Origin: Eutreptiella sp. 'Long Island Sound 2002'
Lineage: Eukaryota > Euglenozoa > Euglenophyceae > Eutreptiales > Eutreptiaceae
DNA length: 64,000 nucleotides
Assembly (NCBI GenBank): GCA_964036045.1
Contig: OZ038395.1
Location: 7,584,755 to 7,648,754, forward strand
Direction of reading: 5' to 3'
Each line of letters starts with the position of its first letter. The first letter of the stretch is position 1. The notes under the pieces were generated by a model that saw only the letters and a program-made list of their open reading frames with translations, was not told the origin of the DNA and ran no database searches. Shown here one piece after another: positions 24,817 to 34,676 of this stretch. Position numbers and translations under genes: made by a program.

Positions 24817-26648
24817 TGAAGCGGTACCCAGAACCTATGGCCCATGGCCCGGAGGCCTGTGAGCCGTCACACCCGTTATGGCCCATGGCCTAGAGGCCTG
24901 CGAGCCGTCACACCCGTGCGGAAGCCGTTGACACCGGCTATCCCTGTTCTCTAACCCGTGAAATCTGGAATCCGATTTCTAACCAATAAATCGATGTAGA
25001 ATTACCGTGATTTTATTGTCTCGATCGATTTTCGGGCACAAATCGGTGAAATACCCGATTTCTACCGCGATTTCTAATTGTCGTGAAATCGCCGCCTGAT
25101 GTCGCCTGTTCTCGCGCCTTCGTCGCTTCTCCGTGGCGAGTTTTGTGATTGACTTTTCTCGAGTACCTGTGAGGTTCTAAGAGAACTTAAGGGCTGAATC
25201 TAGAGGGTATTTTATGTACTTTCATCTGGTGTGTTCACCAGAATTTTTCGCCGTTGCGTTTTCGAGAAAATCAGCGCGCAAGGCTTTCCGTCGATCGTGC
25301 GAACTCATGCTTCTCAAGGACCAAGAGTTCGCACGGAACCCTACGTCTCCCCCCTATGTCTTTCATCCATGCCCCTTTCATGCGGGCACATCATCTTGCT
25401 TAGGGAAGCGGGCAATGGCGGTGTTTTAGGCAGCCTATGGGTCTCGCAAACCCAAGTCGTTTGCGTGCGCAAACGCTAACTTTGTGGCCTTGTGAGCATG
25501 AACGTAAAGGACCGAACTCAATGCTCACAAGACCAAAAGCCCGAGGCCATTTTCGTTTTACGAGCCAACTCAACGATGGCTCCACGCAATTCAATGCGTA
25601 CCAAAACTCTATTTTCAAAAGAGGGCAAGTTTTGGTCGAAAATTAGGCCAAAATGGCCAAACCCCCGAGGCTCGTACTCGAAGCCTATGGGGAGTTGAGC
25701 CTCGAACCAAGGCAATATGTAAAGTAGAGACCACGAAGGACATCGTGGATGGCTTGGTTGATTTTACAACCTTGTCTTCTATTTTATATAATTTCGCCTT
25801 GTGAGCACGCGTGCCACATTGCCTCTTTGCACACGCGCTCATATGCAAGCACTAATGACACGAGTGGGCGGAGACAATCTAACCATAGGGTGCATATTTG
25901 AAAGCACCTACTATGGGCCTACTCCAAAAGTGTTTACTCATATTTTTGCTCCTCAAGGTCCCAAGGATATGTTCATGCCAATATCGCCGATATATGCACT
26001 TTTTCCCATAAATAGTGTGCTTCAAGGATTGAGGTGTTAAAAATGCTTTCATTGTGCTTTGAACCTCAACCCTTGTTGCGAAAGGGAAGCAAAGCTTCGG
26101 TTCACATCCATGCAAAAGCCCGAGGCTCCTTTCTCTTGCGATACGGAGATACGATATTTGGAGGGACCGCTCTTGGGTGAATTTTGGCCGTTTTGCCCAA
26201 AATGGCCACAAACTCCTTCTCCCCCTGATTTCACCCCCGAGGTTGCGTGCGCCACTTGACCAAGGGTAAGGGCAATTCGGAGAGGGCACATAAGCCCACA
26301 TTGAATGGGGTGTTTCCCCATGTGGCCTCTCCTCTTGATGGGAGAGTTGTGAGTCACCCAATTTGGGGTATGTTGCCATTCTGCCCCATACGTGTGTCAC
26401 TTTCCCTCCAATGGGAAAAATAGCTAGAGGCGACCATGAGGGATGGCAAGTGGCATATATTGGGACCTAAGTCCCATGTGTCTGTCGCATCTTTGGTTGA
26501 AAGGATCCTCGCCGTGGCCATGGAGATATGGAATCATGAGTGCGGGCCGTTTTGGCCAAATTTCGCTGTTTTTGCCATTGTATGCCATATTGGAATTACC
26601 ATATCTCCATGGGGCACGGGATCTAGCCAGGAAGGAAGGGCGCATATT
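24817..26648 (+). repeat. 5' LTR of the chromovirus
   Basis: It starts TGAAGCGGTACCC, and identity with the 3' copy ends after gcgcatatt; a canonical CA end would be at 26644. By eye I note about 16 differences from the 3' LTR over 1.83 kb (about 1%), including a one-base T insertion. That suggests a fairly young insertion. The U3-like part has a 2x tandem of about 43 bp (ggaggcctgtgagccgtcac, 24851-24925). A good TATA element, tttatataa, lies at about 25783-25791. Short ORFs in the LTR have no recognisable product. Confidence 0.88.
25783..25791 (+). promoter_or_regulatory. LTR TATA box candidate
   Basis: The sequence attttatataatttc lies in the middle of the LTR, the position expected for a U3 promoter. 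The same element is present in the 3' LTR near 62022. If used, transcription would begin near 25815 and give a long (about 2.2 kb) leader before the gag ATG. Confidence 0.4.
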
Positions 26649-28063
26649 GTAGCATATGACCAAGGGTTGAACGCCCTTGAGTTTCGTATTTGCTCCTCCG
26701 GCTCATCCGGAGTTATTCAACTTTTGGTGCGATCCACGATCCCCACCTTTGCACCGCATGTTGCTTTCTGCCCCGTCCGTGTGGTCATCCCCTCGGTGAA
26801 CAGTAAGCAGCCGGCGTGACAGCAAGCGATAACCCAGGGCATGGGACCAAAGGGGATATCAAGGGTTGTGAATCAAGGCTTGGCGCGTCAATATCGCCAA
26901 GATTTCCAACCCTGGACGGTCGCCCGAGACGGCCAATTTTGCCATTTTGGCAATCATGACCCCACGTGACGAACCCGTGGTGCCCCGTTGCCGGGACCTC
27001 AGAGGGAACCAGGTTGGGTGAGGGCTCCAGGGAGTTCGTACTCGAAGGGCATAGGGTCAGTTGCCTCGTCCCTACCTCTGGCGGGTCCGGACGAGGGGTC
27101 AATTTTGGAGATTTTGGAGCTAATATCAGTTTGGGCTGAAACAGCCCATTTTCAGCTACCAACTCCTGAGGGATAATGGCGGGGCCATATCTCTGGCTCA
27201 GAGAGGAGTTGGGACCTGCCGTTAAGGGAGCATAGGGAGCCACTGTCGGTTGGCCTTGAAGCCCTTTGGTTCCCAGGAACTCGCCTGTGGCTGGGCGGGA
27301 CACCCCCCCTATTGGCAGGGTTTCAGGGTCCGGACTGAGCAGGGCATGGGTTGTGTTTGAGCCCCCGCCCCCACCAGCCACTGAAAGGGTCGGACCTGGG
27401 ATTGGGATACGAGTTAGGACTGAGTGTCTATTGTCCTGTGATGCCCTTACCCCAGGCCAGTCTTAACCCCATGTGTACATATCCTGATGTGTTGCTGTAC
27501 ATACTTTCGTTCCCTCATTTCAGAGTGGCAAGGATTCTGAAACGCTTTGTCACATGACACGAGCGTATTGATGCCCTTGTGAGCGTAGTGCTTTGCCTGC
27601 CTGCTCACCTTTGCGTGTCACCGCAGCGTCCCGTGGCCGGCCCCCCACGGGAACGCGTCAAAAGCGTTTCACCGCCGCGGGGTTACCCAGCCCTCGCGTG
27701 CCACTCGGGGCCACCAACCCCGAGCAGCGCGGCGCAGCTCGCAGCTCGCAGCGCAGCGCAGCGGCTCGCAGCGCCACCCAGCGACAGCGCCGAGTTCGTC
27801 ACGGAGCCCGCAGCGCCGTCCAGAGCATCGCCCTGACCGCGCAGCGACCGTGAAAGAGGTGCACAGACCAGGACTCCTGCATCAGCGAGTCCCATCGGCC
27901 GACCAGCAAGGCCGCGTCAACCACCTCCACAACCACCGGCTGACCAGCACCAGCCGCACTCCCAATCCAGTGCTGCAGCACCCGCCTCAACAACCACCAC
28001 CAGTTCGTTGAGTGGAACGAGTGCACACCGAGGACCTCAAGACCAAGTACGCCCCCCGCTGCC
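26649..28063 (+). other. Chromovirus 5' leader (no gene seen)
   Basis: This 1.4-kb stretch between the 5' LTR and the gag ATG holds no coding frame I can support. Its last part is very GC-rich with a cgcagc-type Ala-like repeat (27720-27790). I could not match a tRNA primer-binding site immediately after the LTR. Confidence 0.5.
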
Positions 28064-30755
28064 ATGGTAAACTGGCAAGAAGCGGGTAGGACGTGGCCGC
28101 GGCCCCACCCCCATGCAGCTCACCTACTGCGTGGGTTGGTTTGGGACCAGCACTACCGCCACAGCCACCCCCAGTGCGAAGGCGGCATGCCCGGGAGCTT
28201 CGAGCTCCGCACGGACATCGCCCCCGACCGCCTGCAGGCCGTGGAGGACTGGCTGCGGGCGGAAGGGTTCGCCTTCCGCTTCCAGCAGAGGCGCTGGAGG
28301 ACGTGGACCCGGCCGGACAGGCCCGGCGAAGGCCTGCGTCCCGACGGGATTGAGGAGGACGAGATGCCCAACGAGTACCCGTCGGGCGCCTCGATCAACG
28401 TCTCCATGTGGGACATGATCGAGAAGAACTTCCCGGAACCGGGGAGCGAGCGCAGGCTGCAGGGCAGCAGCAGCGCGTCTCCGGGGAAGGAGAAGCGGTC
28501 CGCCGGGGACAGGAAGCGGGACCGGAAGTGGCGGGAGTACCAGGAGTCCCTGGCCGCCGAAGCCGCCCAAGGCGCCAAGGGCGGAACCCCAGCCCCCAGT
28601 CCCCAACGGGCCAATGGTGGTCATCACCCCGGCCACGCCACCCTCGGCGACTTCATCCAAGTCGCCAAGCAGACCAAGGCCAAGCCCCGTCCGCTGCTCC
28701 TGAGGCCCCAGCAGGCCCCAGCAGGCCCCAGCAGCGACGTGGAGTCGGCCCACCGCGGGAGGATGCCGGCCGACCAGGCCAGCTCCAGCAGCAGCGTCGC
28801 TCCCGACAGGGACGTGGCGCGCGCCTGTGAGCGCGCCTGTGGGGTGCCCTGCAACCTTCGGGTTGCCCGGCAACGGGCCAGGCAGCACAGCGCTGCCGTG
28901 GAGGGCGCCGTCGGCATCGCCCAGGAGGAGGCTGCGGAGTGGGCGCATGGCATGGCCATCCACGCCCAGACCGTGGCGGCCATTGCGGCCGGACTCACGG
29001 CCGTAGCCGCCCATGGGGCAGCGACTGCCCAGGTCAACGGTGAGTTGGCGGCAGCCGACGAGGAAGCCCGCCTGACGCAAGAGGCCATTGCCTGCAAGGA
29101 GGCCGAGCTGAGGGCGCTGGAAGAGGCGCTTGCCCAAGAGAGGGCAAAGAAGGAGGCGGAGGAAAGGGCCCACGCCGAAGCAACGGCTAAGGCCCAGGCG
29201 GACGCCGCCAAGAAGGACGCCATCGAGGCCGCGCGACGGAAGGTCGCTGAGGACAGGGCCAAGACGGAGGCGGAGCTGGCGGCGTTGGAAGCGGAGAAGG
29301 CGCGGCTGCAGCAGACCCGGGAAGCCGAGGCGGCTCGTGCCCGGGAGGAGGCCGAAAGGGGAGCTGCCGCAGCCACCGCCGCCGCAATGGAGGAGGCAGA
29401 GGCCAAACTCCGCCGCGAGACTCCCCCGGGAGGATCACGAGTGGAGACCCTTCGAAAGCTGTTCGAAGGGGACGCCTCCTCCAAGATGACGCTGGACGAG
29501 GCCGACACGGGCAGCAGTGGGAGCAGTGGCCCCACCGCTCATCGACGGAGGAAGGTCAAGGGGAAGACCCCCGAGAGGCCACGGAGGCCAGCGGGCGGAC
29601 ACCCCCACGACAGTGACCCCTTCTTCACCGCCAGCGACGGTCCAGCGACAGGGGATGAACGAGGCCGCCGACATCGCCAAGTGGTGGCTTGGACGGGCGG
29701 AGGAGGCGGAGACGTCCCCATGGAGCCGGAAGGTGAGGATGAGGATCTCCCTCCTCCCTACCGGAGCTCGGAGTCTTCCGAGACCGAGACGCCCAGGTGG
29801 GGCGACATGGACGAGGATGACGACATGGACTTCAGCATCACGAGGAAGCGCCCATCCTCGGACCCACCGAGGCGACCCGGCGGAGACCCACCGGGACCCC
29901 CTGGCGGAGGACCATCAGGACCCCCTGGAGGACGCCCACCAAGTGGACCCCCTGGAGGCGGACCACCGGGCGGGGGAGGACCCCCTTGACCGGGCGGACC
30001 CGGCGGAGGCCCTCCTGGAGGACCCCCTGGGTACCCCGACGACCCACCAGGGAACGGCGCCCCGGATACCACCTGGCGGTGGATTGTCTACCTCCGCAGG
30101 AGGGTCCAGTTCCTCGAGCGCGAGGTAGACACGGGCAAGGGCGAGATGACTCGCATCTCCGAGGTCGCCGCGCGCGCGCAGAGAGAGCTGGACATCGCCA
30201 GGGCCGAGACCAGGCAGCTGAACACGGTCATCAGCGGCCTGCAGCAGAGGCTGGACGCGCTGGAGGCCCGTGGGAGCGTCGGCAGCGACCACCCGGCCCT
30301 GGAGTCTGGCTCGTCGGACGACGGCTGGGGAGACGGACCAGGTCCAGGCAGACCCCACGCCCCCGGCGGAGCCCCCAGGAGTCGCCTCGGCGCCAGTGCC
30401 CCCTCTCTCACCGCCCCCTCTCACCACAGCGCGGGCCGCCGCAACGAGCGCGTGCCGCCCGGCAGTGGCAGCGAGGATTGGCGTGATGAGAGGCTCAGCG
30501 CGGAGCACCGCAACCGCCGTGCTCCACCGCGGACACCGGTACGCCCCCGGCGCCCCGCACCAGCCCCGGAGCCAATCCCAATGGCTGGTGGACGTTATGG
30601 TGGACTCAGGGATGAGGTCCCCAGAGGAGACGTGGAGTGGGATGTCGGCGAAGGTGAGGACCTGGACCTGGACCTGGAGGAGTTCGACATCAGCCCGCCG
30701 CGTGGTGTACGACGGGAGGCCGCTGAACGCAGCCGCCGGCGCCGTGATGAGGAGG
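28064..30755 (+). CDS. gag: gag, 5' part (interrupted by the LTR insertion; one in-frame TGA)
   Basis: The ATG at 28064 is in a strong Kozak-like context (gctgccATGG). The product starts MVNWQEAGRTW. It has a basic, Trp-containing N-terminal segment (RFQQRRWRTWTRPDRPGEG), then low-complexity Ser/Pro/Ala sequence. A long Ala/Glu/Lys/Arg helix (about residues 330-460) is very likely a coiled coil. A collagen-like PPGGGPPGG region follows. A TGA at 29987-29989 interrupts that region, but the same frame continues directly as PGGPGGGPPGG and then a second coiled coil (EVAARAQRELDIARAETRQL), so a G-to-T change (GGA to TGA) or readthrough is likely. At 30755 the frame is cut by the LTR element. The codon phase is preserved across that insertion: rejoining at the GGAGG duplication continues into 33022-34667. 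Such an extended coiled-coil N-terminus is long for a Ty3/gypsy Gag. Confidence 0.65.
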
Positions 30756-30979
30756 TGCGGCAGTCACACGCGCGCACTTCAGATTGTCGCATAGTGCTGC
30801 GCATTACGTAATGTAGATAAATGAAAGACGCTCAGATATTGTGTGTTTGTATGTTACAATTATCGAGATATCATGATTGTTGTATTATCATGTTATTCAG
30901 GGACTATGAAAGGTCTTAGGACAAAATCAGAACTGCGTCCCTGATTTGAAGGATTGGTGTTGTGCTCTGGCCTGCTACA
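30756..30979 (+). repeat. 5' LTR of the TRIM-like element
   Basis: It is 224 bp and identical by eye to 32793-33016. It starts directly after the TSD GGAGG and contains the palindrome attacgtaat. Reading through it gives the chance C-terminus and stop of the truncated gag frame (stop at 30809-30811). Confidence 0.92.
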
Positions 30980-32792
30980 ATTTTGTCCTAACTGGGAAAA
31001 TTTTCGGACATCGTTGAGATTGAGGTTGCGAAGAATTGTGGCCGCTGTGGAGAAGTTTAAAGCAGCAGAGCAGGACGCAGAGATCTGCATTTACGTCCGA
31101 AGTTCGGGAACAAATTTTTTCCCCCTTTCACCGCATATATGCACAGGGCAGTGCTACAACCCGCCGAAGAGGACAAGTTGAGGGTTAACGTTACCGAAGC
31201 AGCGGACGCGGCAGATTGCTCGACGGTGAACACCAGCGAAAGCTTCGCAACGTGCTGCGGGAGTTGGGGACCGAAGAGTCTTGGTATGCAACTTCCGTTC
31301 GTGAACGTGAATATCATGAAGGGGCCTTCCTGAGGATGTGTCAGGCTGTAGCGCTAGGCGACGCGTATGATCCAGCGCTGGATTTGGGTTTGCCGCCAGT
31401 GTTGGGTGGGCCAAGAACGTCAAGGCCCTGGGAAGAAAAGAGCTGCAGCGTTCGAGGACTTCGTGTGTTACGAGCGCTGGGTTGCGCTCAGAAAGCAGCG
31501 CTGACGAACGACGCTGGGTGCAGCGCTGACGAGCGTCAGCATCAGCACGAAGATGACAACAAAAACCCGGCGGCGTCCACGAGAGAGTGCCCAAGTCGTC
31601 CCGAGGGTTTGGAGTTTGCGCAAACGCAGGCCGGCGCGCACGAAGCGACGCCGCTGAGGTCCACGAGTGGCGCCACGGAAGAGAGGCCAACGCGAGAGTC
31701 CACGAGTGCCAGTGGGACAACACAACCGCAAACACGAGGACTTCGAATCCGAGGACGACGACGAAAGGAAAAGGCGTCGACTTGAAGGTGATATAACAAA
31801 ATTTTCTAAAGGTTCTCTGTTGAATTTCTGGCATATATGCACGGGAGTGCGCTCCTAGCGTTCGAGTGCTTGCGCTCACGCGTGTGTATGCACATCCACG
31901 GTGTTTGAGTGCGTGCGCTCTGCTGTGTGTGTGTGTACCAGTGTATTGAGGATCTTGGAAGTGGAGTTGTGACTGATCCATTAGATCAGGTGCGTGGGTC
32001 TCACTGAAACAGTAGTGAACGGCACACACAGCGCAAGGGTTGCGTCAGGGTGTGTGTTTGTGTTCTGCATGGCAATATGCCAGTACGGGTTTGCAGCACA
32101 CCAGCACTGCATTATGTAATGTATCGGTGACCAAATAAAGAGGGTGGGCCACCCGAAGAATGGGCAGGGCCCTAATAAAGGTTACACCAGCTTGCTTCCT
32201 CCTCCTTGCCTATTTTTCAGGTTCATCCAAGAATCACAAGAGTTCAACAAGTCAACAAAGTCAAAATGACGTTGCCATGGTATGCCACCATTTTCTTTGG
32301 GTTCCACGCCTTTTTGCATTTGAGGCCAACCATTGTGACTTCTGCTCAGGAGTCCAATCAGCATCAATAAAGACAAATGAAGGATCCAGAGAACGAATCT
32401 CAGAAGTAATCTAACTCATATATGACTTCAGTGAATGGGCTTTGTATATTAGCATTAATGTCTGTTTGTTTGAAGACATTGCGTTGTGATGCACAGAGAT
32501 TTGCATTTGTATGTGCAAGCACTTGCCTGGAGCCCCACTGAATTTTGTAAAATAGACTTCTGAGATTTTTCAGCATCGGATCCCCATCACCAAAGACACC
32601 CATTACAAGAAAACAGTGGAACTGGTGGTATACAAACATGCAACATGAAAAAAAAAACAATTTCATGAAAAGACAATATCAGTTTTGTTTTGGGTATCAA
32701 AGCTTTTGGGTGTGACTGCCACTCTTTTATATAACAAACAAATTGTGGCTCAGCCCAATGGTACAAGGGTATCATTGAGCTTGGGAGGGGAG
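30980..32792. other. Interior of the TRIM-like element, no autonomous gene
   Basis: Candidate frames of 189 residues (plus, 31216-31785) and 291 residues (minus, 31154-32029) overlap on opposite strands and match nothing I recognise; at most one could be real. The stretch tttttccccctttcaccgca followed by tatatgcacag (about 31118-31148) resembles a 3' splice site. A captured, intron-containing host fragment is therefore possible but unproven. AATAAA-type signals occur near 32134, 32174 and 32366. Confidence 0.4.
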
Positions 32793-33016
32793 TGCGGCAG
32801 TCACACGCGCGCACTTCAGATTGTCGCATAGTGCTGCGCATTACGTAATGTAGATAAATGAAAGACGCTCAGATATTGTGTGTTTGTATGTTACAATTAT
32901 CGAGATATCATGATTGTTGTATTATCATGTTATTCAGGGACTATGAAAGGTCTTAGGACAAAATCAGAACTGCGTCCCTGATTTGAAGGATTGGTGTTGT
33001 GCTCTGGCCTGCTACA
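32793..33016 (+). repeat. 3' LTR of the TRIM-like element
   Basis: Identical copy of the 5' LTR. It is preceded by the purine tract ttgggaggggag and followed by the second GGAGG target duplication at 33017-33021. Confidence 0.92.
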
Positions 33017-33021
33017 GGAGG

Positions 33022-34667
33022 CATACATGGAAGGGGTACGGCGTGAACATCTAGGTTCAGCGTACATGGAGGAACCGCGGTGTAGCCACAGGGATTCCGT
33101 GGAGGAGATGGACGTGGCGGCCGTGGGAGTCCGTGGGCGAGGCCGATGGGAACCTCGGTCGACCTCGCGGCCGGCGTTCATGGTCTCTAAGGCCGCGGAT
33201 GCCGCCGTGTGGGAAGACTTGAAGGACATCAAGCCCCCCATGTACGACGGCAACCCCCTCAACCTCGACCGCTTCTTGGAGAAGCTGGACGATTGGGGGC
33301 TGACCGTCACTGAAGACCTGCCTCCCGCGGATGCGGAGAGATATGTCTTCAGACGGTTCAGGTACCGCCTGCCGGAAGTGCTCGGAGAGCTATACTTCGT
33401 GGCAACCAAGGAGGGGAAAATCAAGACCCTCAAGGAAGCCAAGAAGTGGCTCAACGAGCAGGAGCGGGTGGACGCTCCGCAGGTGGCTGCCAAGCGGTGG
33501 AAGTCCATCAAGCTTGAGCATGATGGACGGGAGATCCGCCTACGGGACTGGCGTGACTTCCGAGGGAAATACACCCTCTTCCGCCGCAATGTGGAGGATT
33601 GGAACGAGGGTGACGAGCAGGCTCGCCTGCTCTCCATGCTGCCGGAAGCATGGATCAAGAGGGTCACCAAGGAGGAATCCAAGAGGGCCAAGTCCAACCA
33701 CACGGTCAAGATGATGCTCCCCAAAGAGTATCATACGAGCGTGGTGGCTTGGACGAGGAAGAATGTTGCCCGGGATGTCAAACGGCACTCCCTGCGGAAC
33801 GCTCTCCTCATCACCGTCTCGGGCGATCGCGAGAAGACCGCGATGTGGCGCCTTGACGAGTGTGAGTTGAGCGGCCAGACCATCCGTCTGCAGGCCATCC
33901 CGGCGCGGATGAGCTGCGACGAGATCCTGGAGTGGGTTGGCGAGGAAGTACTCAAGGAGTACCGAAACCTCCACCACACCCGCGGGTTGAGGCCCGGCGA
34001 CCGCGACGTCAACTACGTTGGCGAGGGACCTGGCGGGGAAGCTGCCATGGACCCAGCGGGAGCCGACGGCGATGAGACTCTCGTCGACGATGACGACGAC
34101 GATGAGCCCGCCGAGGTGGCCGTTTGTGCCTTCGTGGCCAAAGACCTGAGCGCGGGGAGCAAACCGGGAAACTGGAAGCCCCTGCAGCAGGGTTGGAGGA
34201 AGCAGGAGAAGAGGGACCCTCGCCGCATTGGCGACCCTCCGCTGTCCTTTGGGGAGTTCATACGAGCTCACCCTCAGGGCTGTTTCGTGTGTTATGGGAG
34301 GAAGAAAGGCTTCAACCATGACCACCGAACATGCCCCGTCCACAAGGCTGACACGGAGGCTTACAAGAAGGTGCACGGGTCGAAGAAGCGTGCGCCCGCG
34401 GGTATCCAGGAAGCCAAAGTGGAGGTCGACAAGGACGAGCTGGCCAAGCTGATGTCGTCGGTGGGGACCGAGTTGGCCAAGGAGATCCAGGAGATCAAGC
34501 GGAACTGGGTCCCCAGGTCGGACAACAAGAACAAGGAGAACAACCAGAACGACCAGAACAAGGACAAGAACAAGACGACTAGAAAGGAAAGAAGGGAAAG
34601 GAAGAAGGGCGTCAACGAGGTTGATGCCGAGGAGACCTCCCCTACCTCCACAACCGACGCCCCCTAG
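33022..34667 (+). CDS. gag: gag, 3' part: capsid-like region and zinc knuckle, ends in UAG
   Basis: This continues the 28064 frame after the TRIM-like insertion (AYMEGVRREHLGSAYME…). It contains a capsid-type retrotransposon gag region (PPMYDGNPLNLDRFLEKLDDW … RYRLPEVLGELYFV … WLNEQERVDAP … LLSMLPEAWIKRV). A nucleocapsid zinc knuckle of spacing C-x2-C-x8-H-x4-C lies at 34281-34334 (CFVCYGRKKGFNHDHRTC), a widened form of the usual C-x2-C-x4-H-x4-C. The C-terminus is basic, Lys/Asn/Asp-rich (DQNKDKNKTTRKERRERKK). It stops at TAG 34665-34667. The pol frame is the same frame and opens at the next codon. The reading frame is also open upstream into the TRIM LTR, but that part is not native. Confidence 0.8.
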
Positions 34668-34676
34668 CGGAGCCCC
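34656..34676 (+). promoter_or_regulatory. Candidate stop-codon readthrough site, UAG-CGG, between gag and pol
   Basis: The gag frame ends GCC CCC TAG CGG AGC CCC, and the same frame then runs without a stop for 1,660 codons through pol. No in-frame ATG occurs near the pol start; the first Met codon is about 150 codons downstream. A stop followed by CGG is a known permissive readthrough context in plant and animal RNA viruses (described best for UGA-CGG). I infer that Gag-Pol is made by UAG suppression, as in gammaretroviruses, instead of by frameshifting or a single ORF. I could not confirm a downstream RNA structure. Confidence 0.6.

Larger units (their letters stand above)
30756..33016 (+). 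mobile_element. Non-autonomous LTR retrotransposon (TRIM/LARD-like), 2,261 bp, inserted in gag
   Basis: Identical 224-bp LTRs (30756-30979 and 32793-33016) begin TGCGGCAG and end CTGCTACA, giving imperfect TG…CA inverted ends. The element is flanked by an exact 5-bp target duplication GGAGG (30751-30755 and 33017-33021). A purine tract, gggaggggag, abuts the 3' LTR. The 1.8-kb interior has no RT, integrase or protease frame, so the element needs help in trans. The interior holds several moderately coding-looking fragments (for example, on the plus strand, an Arg/Glu-rich EDDDERKRRRLEGD near 31740) and two copies of gcatatatgcac (31131, 31832), which may reflect captured host sequence. Identical LTRs mean it is younger than the ~1%-diverged host chromovirus. 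Confidence 0.92.

Noticed and set aside
28124-29535. Long minus-strand ORFs opposite gag
   Set aside because: Shadows of the GC-rich gag frame; low-complexity Ala/Ser or Gly/Leu composition without motifs.
31154-32029. 291-codon minus-strand ORF in the TRIM-like element
   Set aside because: No recognisable domains, odd composition and overlap with an equally plausible plus-strand frame; likely chance.
13889-34667. UAG reassigned to a sense codon (several coherent frames are interrupted mainly by TAG)
   Set aside because: The intact 1,660-codon pol frame contains no in-frame TAG, which is unlikely if UAG were a normal sense codon. Nonsense decay of CAG codons explains the relics.
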